Assembly (NCBI GenBank): GCA_013398275.1
Contig: VZSE01014926.1
Coordinates: 225,885 to 289,884 of the forward strand
Length of the DNA: 64,000 bases
Source: Promerops cafer
Lineage: Eukaryota; Chordata; Aves; Passeriformes; Nectariniidae
Direction: 5' to 3'
Both the position numbers and the translations under genes were made by a program. Of this stretch, positions 37,892 to 48,289 are shown in pieces (positions within the stretch are counted from its first letter, which is position 1; the number at the start of each line of letters is the position of its first letter). Under the pieces are notes generated by a model. It did no database searches and had not been told where the DNA came from. It was given only the letters and a program-made list of their open reading frames with translations.

Positions 37892-38237
37892 TTTCCCCCC
37901 TCCTTAGGCATCAATACCTACTGGTCATACTAAAGGGAAGGAAGGGAAGGCACAAGCAGTGGTAGTAGGGACAGGTATACTGAGAAGAGTATAGGGATGG
38001 AGTCCAGTCGTCTGTGTATAAGGTGAGAAATGCCATGGTGAAGCTGGAGCCGAACTTGACAAGGGATGCAAAGAATAGCATGTGTGTGAGCCAGAAAAAG
38101 AAGGTTAAAGAAAGTGATCCCCCTTATGAGCAAGGCAAGGAAACCGGTAAAAACAGTCACGGAGTAGGCTGAGGTACCCAACAAATTTCTTGTTTTATTC
38201 TACAATAGCAGCTTCTTTTCCCACACCTCTAGAGTGA

Positions 38238-38450
38238 ATGGACCTCAGAACAGGGACTGGTGGCCCTCCCACTGTAGGACAAGATCAGTTTCATGGCCAG
38301 CTGAGGAACCTAAACATATACAACTCTATAAAACCTGATGAGATGCATCCCAGAATCATGGGGGAATTGGCTGATTTAGTTGTCAAGCCACTCTCCATGA
38401 TACTGGAAAAGTCATGGCAGTTTGGTGAAGACCCAGATGACTGGAAATAA
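38238..38450 (+). pseudogene. CR1 ORF2 remnant, RT N-terminal part
   Basis: A 70-codon open piece of CR1 ORF2 containing the PDEMHPRIMGELAD motif and ending at DDWK. Intact CR1 ORF2 encodes an endonuclease and a reverse transcriptase of roughly 900-1000 residues, so this is a small relic. It has no promoter or start signal of its own. Confidence 0.85.
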
Positions 38451-39095
38451 AAGGGAACCATTCACCTGTCTTTAGAAAGGGTAGAAGGGAGAACCCTGGG
38501 AACTACTGACCTGTCAGCCTGCCCTCTGTGCCTGGGAAGATCATGGAACAAATATTTCTAGAAGATATGCTAAGGCACATGGAGGACAGGGAGGTGATTT
38601 GAGAACTATGGATGTCATTTAGCTGAACTTCTGTAAAACCTTTGAAATGGTCCCCCACAATATCCTTCTCTCTTGAATTGAAGAGGATATGCGGACTCTT
38701 CAGTGGGTGAGAAAGTGTTCAGAAAGTGATACCCGGAGGCTAGTGGTCAGTGGCTCAATATCCAGATGGACATTAGTGAAAAGGGGTGTCCCTCTGGGAT
38801 TTGAGACCAGTACTTTTTAATGTCTTCATCAATGACATAGAGATATCCAGTGAAACTCTCAGCAAATTCAAAGATGGTACCAAGCTGACCGGTGCATTTG
38901 ACACATCTGAGGGACAAGAGACACATGGCAAGAAGTGGGCACATGGCAACATCACCAAGTTCTACAAGCCCAAGTGCAAGGTCCTGAACCTGGGTTGAGG
39001 CAACTCTAAGTACAAACTCAGTCTGGAGGATGAATAGATTAGGAGCAGTCCTGCCAGGAAGGAGTTGGGGGTGCTGGTGGGTGAGAGGCTGGATA

Positions 39096-39484
39096 TGAGC
39101 CATGTATGCTCACAGGCCAGAAAGCAAATCTCATGCATCAAAAAAGCCTGGCCAGCAGGTTGAAGCAGGTGATTCTGCCCTTCTCCTCCACTATCACAAG
39201 ATGCCACTTGAAATATTGTGTCCTGTGTCTCCAATACAAGACATGGACCAGTTGGAGCAAATCCAGACGAGGGCCACAAAGATAATCTGNTGAGCCATGT
39301 ATGCTCACAGGCCAGAAAGCAAATCTCATGCATCAAAAAAGCCTGGCCAGCAGGTTGAAGCAGGTGATTCTGCCCTTCTCCTCCACTATCACAAGATGCC
39401 ACTTGAAATATTGTGTCCTGTGTCTCCAATACAAGACATGGACCAGTTGGAGCAAATCCAGACGAGGGCCACAAAGATAATCTG
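39096..39484. repeat. Exact 194-bp tandem copy across a single n
   Basis: 39096-39289 and 39291-39484 are identical over all 194 bases and meet at an undetermined base (39290). The other copy of this locus (41181-41374) has the segment only once. This points to two overlapping contigs joined without merging. A 170-codon minus-strand frame across the joint is an artefact. Confidence 0.95.
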
Positions 39485-39871
39485 AGGGCTGGAGCTCTTC
39501 TTACAGAAGATGGACAGAGCTAAGGTTGTTCAGCCTGGAGAACAGATGATTCCAGTGACCTTATAGAAGCCTCCCAAAATTTAAAGGGGACCTAAAAGAA
39601 AGCTGGAGAGGAACTTCTAAGAAGGTCCTTTAGTGACAGGATAAAAGGCAATTTTGATTTAAATTAAATATAAGAAAAAAGTATTTCACAATGAGGGTGA
39701 TGAAGCACTAGCAGTGGTTGCCCAGAGATGTGGTACATGCCTCACTCCCAGAAACATTCAAGATTAGACTGACCTTTGAGAAACCTGATCTAGTCAAAGA
39801 TGTCCCTGATCACTGCTAGATGACCTTTAAAAGGTCCTTTCCACCTCAAAATATTCTAGCGTTCTTTCATA

Positions 39872-40256
39872 CTGGAGAGTCCTCTGAGGAACCATGAAGA
39901 CGATGAAGTGACAAGGCAGAGAGGCTGGAAGAGCTGTAAGTGTACATCCTGGAGGAAAGGCTCAGGAGTCTCTTCAGGTATATACATATTCAGGGGACTG
40001 CATTAAGAAGAAAGAACCAAACTTCTCAGTGGTGTCCAGAGACAAGACAAGAGGCAAGTGACACAAACTGAGATATGTGAAAATAATTCTGAACAGAAGA
40101 AAAAGGGATTTCATTGTGAGGGTTATCCAACAATGGAATGGGTTTCCTCAGGAGGCTGTAGTATTCCTGTCCGTGGAGACATTGAAACCTTCCTGGATGT
40201 ATCCAGGCAATGTGAAGGTGTGCTGGTCAGTATCAGTCATTCTGTGATTCTGTGAT
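39872..40256 (+). mobile_element. Second CR1 3' end, different subfamily
   Basis: Directly after the first CR1 end lies another CR1 3' part: 'GTGTCCAGAGACAAGACAAG' (40032), 'AAGGGATTTCATTGTGAGGG' (40103), 'CAATGGAATGGGTTTCCTCA' (40130), and the typical terminal repeat ATTCTGTGATTCTGTGAT at 40237-40254. The two 3' ends in tandem imply two separate insertions, one next to or inside the other. Confidence 0.85.
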
Positions 40257-40510
40257 AGGTCTATCAGAAAACCAACACCAAAAAATAACTGAGAGCAGAA
40301 AGAAAGACTGAAGAATTACAAGTCATAGAATCATGGCTTCATGAATCTGACAAAAAAGGGCTTCTAAACTTTATGCTTTATAAGATATAGTTAGAGCCAG
40401 TAGGGAAGTGAATGCCGTCTGTTTCTTGGTACCTCTTGGTGGAGAAGGAAGTGGTTCGTGGAGAAGGAAGCCTTTATTCACACTTCATTGTTTTCCACCT
40501 TGTCTTGAGN

Positions 40511-41761
40511 TGAAGACCCAGATGACTGGAAATAAAAGGGAACCATTCACCTGTCTTTAGAAAGGGTAGAAGGGAGAACCCTGGGAACTACTGACCTGTC
40601 AGCCTGCCCTCTGTGCCTGGGAAGATCATGGAACAAATATTTCTAGAAGATATGCTAAGGCACATGGAGGACAGGGAGGTGATTTGAGAACTATGGATGT
40701 CATTTAGCTGAACTTCTGTAAAACCTTTGAAATGGTCCCCCACAATATCCTTCTCTCTTGAATTGAAGAGGATATGCGGACTCTTCAGTGGGTGAGAAAG
40801 TGTTCAGAAAGTGATACCCGGAGGCTAGTGGTCAGTGGCTCAATATCCAGATGGACATTAGTGAAAAGGGGTGTCCCTCTGGGATTTGAGACCAGTTCTT
40901 TTTAATGTCTTCATCAATGACATAGAGATATCCAGTGAAACTCTCAGCAAATTCAAAGATGGTACCAAGCTGACCGGTGCATTTGACACATCTGAGGGAC
41001 AAGAGACACATGGCAAGAAGTGGGCACATGGCAACATCACCAAGTTCTACAAGCCCAAGTGCAAGGTCCTGAACCTGGGTTGAGGCAACTCTAAGTACAA
41101 ACTCAGTCTGGAGGATGAATAGATTAGGAGCAGTCCTGCCAGGAAGGAGTTGGGGGTGCTGGTGGGTGAGAGGCTGGATATGAGCCATGTATGCTCACAG
41201 GCCAGAAAGCAAATCTCATGCATCAAAAAAGCCTGGCCAGCAGGTTGAAGCAGGTGATTCTGCCCTTCTCCTCCACTATCACAAGATGCCACTTGAAATA
41301 TTGTGTCCTGTGTCTCCAATACAAGACATGGACCAGTTGGAGCAAATCCAGACGAGGGCCACAAAGATAATCTGAGGGCTGGAGCTCTTCTTACAGAAGA
41401 TGGACAGAGCTAAGGTTGTTCAGCCTGGAGAACAGATGATTCCAGTGACCTTATAGAAGCCTCCCAAAATTTAAAGGGGACCTAAAAGAAAGCTGGAGAG
41501 GAACTTCTAAGAAGGTCCTTTAGTGACAGGATAAAAGGCAATTTTGATTTAAATTAAATATAAGAAAAAAGTATTTCACAATGAGGGTGATGAAGCACTA
41601 GCAGTGGTTGCCCAGAGATGTGGTACATGCCTCACTCCCAGAAACATTCAAGATTAGACTGACCTTTGAGAAACCTGATCTAGTCAAAGATGTCCCTGAT
41701 CACTGCTAGATGACCTTTAAAAGGTCCTTTCCACCTCAAAATATTCTAGCGTTCTTTCATA
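40511..41761 (+). mobile_element. CR1 LINE, second (probably artefactual) copy
   Basis: Same element as 38426-39871 without the 194-bp inner repeat. If the duplication is false, this is the more faithful representation of the locus, and the CR1 is continuous with 37965-38425. Confidence 0.9.
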
Positions 41762-42146
41762 CTGGAGAGTCCTCTGAGGAACCATGAAGACGATGAAGTG
41801 ACAAGGCAGAGAGGCTGGAAGAGCTGTAAGTGTACATCCTGGAGGAAAGGCTCAGGAGTCTCTTCAGGTATATACATATTCAGGGGACTGCATTAAGAAG
41901 AAAGAACCAAACTTCTCAGTGGTGTCCAGAGACAAGACAAGAGGCAAGTGACACAAACTGAGATATGTGAAAATAATTCTGAACAGAAGAAAAAGGGATT
42001 TCATTGTGAGGGTTATCCAACAATGGAATGGGTTTCCTCAGGAGGCTGTAGTATTCCTGTCCGTGGAGACATTGAAACCTTCCTGGATGTATCCAGGCAA
42101 TGTGAAGGTGTGCTGGTCAGTATCAGTCATTCTGTGATTCTGTGAT
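41762..42146 (+). mobile_element. Second CR1 3' end, duplicate copy
   Basis: Same as 39872-40256, with the identical terminal ATTCTGTGATTCTGTGAT at 42127-42144. The following 42147-42399 equals 40257-40509, which is unique-looking flank. Confidence 0.85.
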
Positions 42147-42716
42147 AGGTCTATCAGAAAACCAACACCAAAAAATAACTGAGAGCAGAAAGAAAGACTG
42201 AAGAATTACAAGTCATAGAATCATGGCTTCATGAATCTGACAAAAAAGGGCTTCTAAACTTTATGCTTTATAAGATATAGTTAGAGCCAGTAGGGAAGTG
42301 AATGCCGTCTGTTTCTTGGTACCTCTTGGTGGAGAAGGAAGTGGTTCGTGGAGAAGGAAGCCTTTATTCACACTTCATTGTTTTCCACCTTGTCTTGAGG
42401 CAGACGTACATATTCCATCAGAATACTGTTTTACTAGAAACAGAAAATGCACAAGCCTAAAGGAATACCTCAGATCAATGAGTGATAACAATATTTCGTT
42501 TGTGTCAAAATATTAAACGAAATGGAGAGTTTGGCCAGATCAAAACATGTTTGATTTATCTTCATTTGCTCAGCTAACTTTCAGACTACTGCAGCCATGT
42601 TTGCTGGGTCAGAGCTACAATAAGCTTTCTTAGAAACATGCAAAGTTACATATTTTCTTTTTATTCCTTATTTCAAAATTTTCATGCTTTGCTTTCTCAT
42701 TTCTTGATTTGTATAG

Positions 42717-42784
42717 GCACCTGAGATGCAGAAAAGTACGGGAAGAAAGCAAAATGGAGAACATTACAGACGAGCAGATGATCA
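42717..42784 (+). other. Candidate 68-nt exon with splice-like borders
   Basis: A pyrimidine-rich run ending in TTGTATAG is followed by 68 bases and then a donor, ATCA/GTAAGC. Two of three frames are open. One gives a basic/acidic peptide containing KMENITDEQMI, the other begins APEMQKSTG. Two CpGs (TACGGG, GACGAG) lie in it, unusual for this AT-rich region. I do not recognise either peptide, and no neighbouring exon is visible, so coding status, gene and even exon status are open. Confidence 0.3.
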
Positions 42785-42799
42785 GTAAGCATTTGCTAT

Positions 42800-45650
42800 A
42801 AAAGCATAGGATATCTAGAATTTTATACTATGCTGGCAGACCAGTGAAGTGTTTTGCAATAGAAATCTGGAGAATTTAAAATATGCATTTAAGATATAGT
42901 TGTAATTTCTCTTTATGGTGTTTACCAGAAGCTTACTTTTGATTAATTTCAGAGAAACATTTGGCAATCACAGTATTGGTAAAAAGGGCTGCTTTGTTTA
43001 CCTTTAGCAAATACTATACCGACATGTAGTTGTAATAGCTTGATAATAAGCAGTAATTTGTTGTAAATATTTTGATGACATCTGTCAGCCTTACATTTAT
43101 TTTTGAAAAAACACCATGGAAATTACCTCCTCAATTCAATAATACTATATCAATTTTAAAAATAGAGGTCATAGCTTTATTTACACTAGTTGATACTTCA
43201 GTCTGTTCACATTATAAGGAGATGAGCAACCTATTCTTATCCCACATTCAACAAACAGTACATTGGTATTTAAGAAATATCTCAGCCCAGCAGGGTAATC
43301 TCTAGTTTCTCATGATTTTTCTTTTCTTTGAATGCTCTGTTTATGTAAGACATTTCAGTTGGTACCTTATAGACCAACCAAACACTAGCATGGGGGACCA
43401 ATTTAAAACTGTATAAAGTTTATGTAGGAAGATTTTTTTTTTTTCAGACCACCAGCCACTGATGCCATCTTCAGGTGGTCGGAACATTTTTATTTTATTT
43501 TGATATAAAGTATTTTTTACAGTTGATGAAGGCAGAGACTATAAATATAATTCAATTAAAATGCAGAAATGCAGGCAATATTTTTAAAATTTTAAATTTC
43601 ATTATGCTTTTGGGGTAGAAATACTATGAAAAATACTGTGTGAGTTCCGATGCTGAAAAGGCATCTTTGATAGGTTTATTTTCCTCTGTCTTCTAATCTT
43701 TTCACCTCCCCTAGGCAGTCAATTCTATTGGTTTTCTATAAAATGTGTAAAAAATATCCAGTTGCTCCAAACTGCTAAGATTTTTCCCTTTACAAATATG
43801 GTATATTAAGTCCATGAAATGCTTTTCCTATATGCAGTTTGAATTTTTAAATTCTTCTATAAATCCACAGACAATGACGCAGCCTTCAGTATAAATTATA
43901 ATGAATATGGACTTTCTTTGTGAGGCAAAATAATCACCATCACAGGGCTGCTAAAAGAAGATGTCAGCATCTTCAAATCACTAGGGGTTTGTCCTTTGCT
44001 GTAAAGTAAGAACAATGCTATGCCAGAGCTTTGAAGGAAGCTCTGCATAAGGAAAGGGAAATGCTTGAAAATGTTACTAAACTGTTGTGCAAATCCACCA
44101 GGGAAAACGGTCTTCTGCCACAAATAATTTTCAGCAGATATCTCTCAAAGCTTTTTTCTGTCTCATAGGCTGCTGATCAGTAAGGAGAGAAGACACCTGA
44201 ACACAAGGTGATTTAGGTCTTGTGTTTGACATCATGCATCTTTTATTCAACCAAATAAGTAGTGAAATACCCAGCAGCAAACTTTCCTATATCACATTTC
44301 AATATATCAGACAACAGTCATGCCATTGTTGTTTTCATTTCATTAAGCTGCTTTCAGAGAGAGAAAGCCCAGTCTTTCAAATGCAACTGTCAATGTGCGT
44401 TTCCCCTGCAAGAGAAGTAAAGTTCTACTTATTATTTATTATTGAAAACTCACTGGGTGAGATAAACCATTAATTACCTTGTCAGTGTTTCTTTCAAAGG
44501 TATCTTATATTTGGTTGGTCATAGTATACATAGTTTAATACTGTCAAACACATCCCCCAAAACAAACTTAGTGGAAGCAAAAAACCTATAGTGAACAGTT
44601 AATAAAATAACTTGAAGCAGTGGGATAGACAGGGGTTTCAGTCTCCTCACACATACATGTATCCATTTGTCATTCATTCTTCTTGTCTGCCTAATATCTT
44701 TTAATCCTTTAAGGCCTCACATCCCCATATCCCACCAAATACTGTCGTTTTCAAGTTCATCTGTTTTATGATACTTAAAAGCTCCTTGACATGATGTGGT
44801 TTGATTAATGGCTGGCAGTATTCTAAAATTATGTTGCAAAGGGGTACCCAATGGTAATCACTGGAATCAAGAGTCTATGTGGTCCTATTTCAGTTGAGCT
44901 GTCAATACAGAAATCACCAATGAGTAAAGTGTTTAATTATAACTTGGGGAATTCATTTCATGTTATACAGTGATTTTGACTTCGTATAGATGGCATTTTT
45001 CAAACCACATGCCTTGCAAAATGGACATAATTCTCTCCAGCTTGGATGTTTATATGTGGTTTCATTGTTTTTTAAATTAGTTTCCAGTTTTGGCAGCAAG
45101 AAAATAATCTGTTTATATTACATAATAATTTATAAATGGAGTGTCACGATGAGATACCTAAAATTTGAAACTTGCAGCATGACACATAGTTGTTGTCTTG
45201 TCTCTTGATATATAAATGCATTTTACTCTATTTTAAAAGGCAGTAATCTTACTATTTCATTATGCATTCATTCACATGATTAGAAAACATCTTGAGTATT
45301 TAGGGTGTCATTGAGTTTGCAACAATCAGGCAGGAGTACCTGAGAAAGTATGTCATAGAATAAACCCTGTAACACTTATAATATGAAAAAAACTAGACAA
45401 ACTTCATGTCCAAAAGGATTTTTCCCTTATTTCTGAACCTGTATCATCACTGTATCATCAGTGACTTTAGTCCCAGATGTATATGTGTACAGTACACGTA
45501 GCTTTTGAAAGAGAATTAAGAGAAATGTAAGCCTCGGAGACCTATTATTTGAAAATAAAAAATTTTCATGTGGTTGTCAGATGTAGATGTAATTCCATGT
45601 TGCAAACAAACCACATAAAAAAACCACACTAGAGATAACTTTTCTGTAAT
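42800..45650. other. AT-rich noncoding DNA
   Basis: No gene is recognised. A probable ancient interspersed repeat lies near 43348-43490. The remaining open frames are short and unrecognised. Confidence 0.45.
43348..43490. repeat. Possible ancient interspersed repeat
   Basis: 'AGTTGGTACCTTATAGACC' (near 43357) followed by AACCAA resembles a 'GGCACCTTAGAGACCAACAA'-type motif that I associate with an old dispersed repeat of amniotes. Beyond it lie a T-run and an inverted GACCACC/GGTGGTC pair (about 43447-43480). The match rests on one motif, so confidence is low. Confidence 0.3.
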
Positions 45651-45651
45651 A

Positions 45652-45915
45652 TGGAATCATGGAAAAATATACATCAGAAATTATTTCTGGTGGTCATCTG
45701 GTCCAGTGCTCAAAGAGAGCATCACTCGATCCAGTTTTTAAGAACATTTCTCCCATTGATTTTTGCATAAAATCAAATATGGCTGTTGCAAAGCTGTTAT
45801 GACTAACCTCTTCAAATCTCTACTACCCATAATGTGTAAATAATTTATTTTTTATACCTAGGTGCAAAACCTCACTTTTGTATGTCCTCTCTTCTTGTTT
45901 CACTGTACAGCTCTG
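45652..45915 (-). mobile_element. Old CR1 3' fragment
   Basis: Antisense CR1 3' UTR of a different subfamily from its neighbour: 'GGTGGTCATCTGGTCCAGTG' (45689) followed by 'CTCAAAGAGAGCATCACTCG', corresponding to the CTGCTCAAAGCAGGGTCA region. Much more decayed than the CR1 that follows. Confidence 0.5.
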
Positions 45916-46561
45916 AGTTCATAGAATCAAAGAATCACAGAATGTGTTGAGTTGGAAAGGACCTAAATAATCATCTAGTTCCAATACTCCTGGCATAGGC
46001 AGGTAAATCTTTTACTAGATCACAGCCTCATTGAACCCAGCCTTGAACACCTACAGAAACTGAGAGTCCACAATTTGTCTGGGCAATCTGCTCTAATGCT
46101 TCCCCACACTCACAGTAAAGAATTTCTTAACATCTAATCTAAAACTACTCTCTTTCACTTTAAAAATAATTCCCCTTCTCCTGTCATTACATGTCCTTGT
46201 GAAGTTTATCTCCATCTTTCTTGTAGGCTCACTCCAAATACCAGAAGGCATAATTAGGTCATCCTGGAGCCTTCTCTTTTCCAGGCTGAACAATCACACT
46301 TCTCTTAGCCTTTCTTTCTATGAGAGGAGATCCACGCTTCTAATCATATTTGGTGGCCTCCTCTGGACTCACTCCAACAGTTCCATGCCCTTCCTGTGCT
46401 GGGCACCACAGAGCTGATGCAGCACTGCAGGTGGGGTCTCAGGAGAGTGGAGCAGAGGGGCAAATCCCTCCCATCTCCCTGCTGGCCATGCTTCTTTGGA
46501 TGAAGCCCAGGACACGTTTGGCTTCTGGGCTGTGAGTGCTCATGTCCAGCCACCAGCACCC

Positions 46562-47017
46562 TTATGACCTTCTCATGAGCACTGCTCTCAATCTGTTGAT
46601 CTCCCAGTCTTTATCAAAACCATGGGTTGCCCCAACCGAGGCACAGGACCTTGCATTTGGTCTTTGTAAATTGTCTGACATTCTCATGGTCCAACTCCTA
46701 AAGCTTGTCCAGGTCCCTTTGAATGGCATCCTATCTTCAGATGTGTCAACCATACAACTCAGCTTGGTGTCATCTGCAAATTTGCTGAGGGTGCACTTAA
46801 ACCCACTGTCTGTGTCATTAAAAAATATGTTGAAAAGTATTTTTCTCAAAGCAGACCCCTGTGGGACACCACCTGTTAGTGATCTCCATTTAGACAGTGA
46901 GCCATTGACCCTCCGGGTATCACTTTCTGAACACTTTCTCACCCACTGAACAGCCCACCCATCAAATGCATATCTCTTCAATTCAAGAGAGAAGGATATT
47001 GTGGGGGACCATTTCAA
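46562..47017 (-). pseudogene. CR1 reverse-transcriptase remnant with FADD box
   Basis: A 151-codon open piece of CR1 ORF2 on the minus strand. The order is a WAVQWVRK-like region, GVPQGSAL (the conserved block before the catalytic box), FNIFFNDTD, then SKFADDTKLS, which carries the two catalytic aspartates of reverse transcriptase. It has no start of its own, and frameshifts on both sides make it non-functional. Confidence 0.9.
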
Positions 47018-47208
47018 AGGTTTTACAGAAGTTCAGATAAATGACATCCATAGTTCTCAAATCACCTCCCTGTCCTCCATGTACCTTAGCATATCTTCTA
47101 GAAGTATCTGTTCCATGATCTTCCCAGGCACAGAGGGCAGGCTGACAGGTCAGTAGTTCCCAGGGTTCTCCCTTCTACCCTTTCTAAAGACAGGTGAATG
47201 GTTCCCTT

Positions 47209-47496
47209 TTATTTCCAGTCACCTGGGTCTTCACCAAACTGCCATGACTTTTCCAATATCATGGAGAGTGGCTTGGCAAATAGTTCAGCCAATTCCCCCA
47301 TGATTCTGGGATGCATCTCATCAGGTGTCATAGACTTAGATACATTCAGGTTCTCCAGGTGGTCAGGAACCTGACTTATTCCCAGCAGCAAAAACGCTGG
47401 TCCTGTAGTCCCCATTCTGCTCTTCACCTGCTTGATAAGTGTGGAAAGAGAGGTTATCTTCTCTCTACTTTCACATTTGATACCTGCAGATAGCAA
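47209..47496 (-). pseudogene. CR1 ORF2 remnant upstream of RT core
   Basis: A 95-codon frame with PDEMHPRIMGELAEL and SWQFGEDPGDWK, directly upstream of and out of frame with the RT piece. Its last third is almost identical to the frame at 38238-38450 on the other strand. Confidence 0.87.
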
Positions 47497-47500
47497 TGCT

Positions 47501-47890
47501 TCCTGTCACCCTTCCTTTTCCTAAACAATGAACACATACAGATCTTGCAGTCTTCTCCTTGAATGTCCAGTGCTCCAGTCCTGATTCCTTCAGTGGCCTC
47601 TGAGGGACACACACCATTATGTCAATGTCTGTGTCATGGAGGGGAAATCCAGCCAGGGCGGGATCCCTTCCCAGACCTGCTGATTCCATCCCTGCTTGTG
47701 CAGCCCCAGAGAGAAGGCTACATTCCTGCATGGGGGCACTGCCAACCTGCTGTCCTCAGAGCTAGTTCTGCAGAACTGCTCCCATCCTGCTGCAGGGCTT
47801 TGTCTGTCCCAGGGGCTGGGCTTTGTTTGCTTTTGCTTTAGGTGATTTTCATGCAGTTCCTTCTGCTTGCTTCTCCAGCCTTTCTGTGCC
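47501..47890. other. GC-richer unidentified segment
   Basis: About 400 bp clearly richer in GC than the surroundings, between two CR1 fragments. Minus-strand frames are open for 80-120 codons (47471-47731, 47617-47979) but have no domain I recognise. It may be the 5' part of the adjacent CR1 or a separate inserted repeat. Confidence 0.4.
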
Positions 47891-47899
47891 CATCTGCAT

Positions 47900-48280
47900 A
47901 TTAGCTGTGTCCTCGAGTGTATTGACCAGTTTTCCAGACTAGGTATCATCCACATTTGCTGAGGTTGCAGTTTATCCAACCATCTAGGTTGTAATTAAGA
48001 CAATGAAAAAAATAATTAAATAGCAGTGAAACAATACTGATCCCAGATCAGTTATGTGACAGAATCCCATTGTAACTGGCCTCCAGCTGGACTGTGCCAC
48101 TGTTCGTAGACCTTTGATCCTCACAGTCTTGCCAATTCTCAATTCACATCACACTCTATTTCACCTAATGATACCTCAGCACTTTACTTAAAAGTTACTG
48201 TGTGATACTACATTGAATACATTAAATACTGTAGGATGCTACATTTTTTAAGCCCTTCATTTTCTGAGAGAAAACAATAA
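47900..48280 (-). mobile_element. Old CR1 RT fragment
   Basis: Antisense CR1 RT sequence, much more mutated than its neighbour: 'GTATCATCCACATTTGCTGA' (47942) corresponds to the antisense of the FADDT region, followed by 'CAATACTGATCCCAGATCAG' (48031) and 'TTGCCAATTCTCAATTCACA' (48131) in the expected order. It is a separate, older insertion. Confidence 0.65.
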
Positions 48281-48289
48281 GTTAAGCTA

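Larger units (their letters stand above)
37965..39871 (+). mobile_element. CR1 LINE copy (contains a 194-bp false duplication)
   Basis: A fairly long sense CR1. It begins upstream of the RT domain ('GAAGCTGGAGCCGAACTTG', 38040), passes the block encoding PDEMHPRIMGELA and the SWQFGEDPDDWK region (38330-38450), an internally deleted RT core, the FINDI segment (near 38820), the C-terminal block, and ends with the CR1 3' end at about 39871 ('CTTTAAAAGGTCCTTTCCAC'). Compared with full CR1, the part between the LRHMED-like block and the LNFCKTF-like block is missing about 100 bp. The minus-strand copy at 46-47 kb lacks the same piece. The 194 bp at 39096-39289 are repeated exactly at 39291-39484 across a single n. 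Confidence 0.93.
38426..42399. repeat. 2-kb tandem duplication, probably an assembly artefact
   Basis: 38426-40509 is repeated as 40511-42399, joined by one n at 40510. Apart from the 194-bp inner copy, the two agree base for base as far as I compared, with one difference: A at 38812 against T at 40897. The offset is 2085 before the inner copy and 1890 after it. Both the inner and outer duplications start and stop exactly at a single n, as expected when overlapping contigs, or two haplotypes, are laid end to end. Confidence 0.93.
45918..47500 (-). mobile_element. CR1 LINE, 3' UTR to RT domain
   Basis: The plus strand begins with the reversed CR1 3' terminus ('TCATAGAATCAAAGAATCAC', with 'GAGTTGGAAAGGACCTAAAT'), so the element points left. 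It runs through the antisense of the C-terminal block (46093-46293), the finger/thumb region and the RT core, where the catalytic box survives as FADDTKLS (minus frame 46562-47017), up to PDEMHPRIMGELAE near 47290 and upstream sequence to about 47500. It lacks the same RT-internal piece as the plus-strand copy at 38 kb, and 46974-47326 is 97% identical to that copy while both sides are far more diverged. Confidence 0.94.

Noticed and set aside
38962..39474. 170-codon minus-strand frame with internal repeat
   Set aside because: Created by the false 194-bp duplication across the n at 39290, and antisense to CR1.
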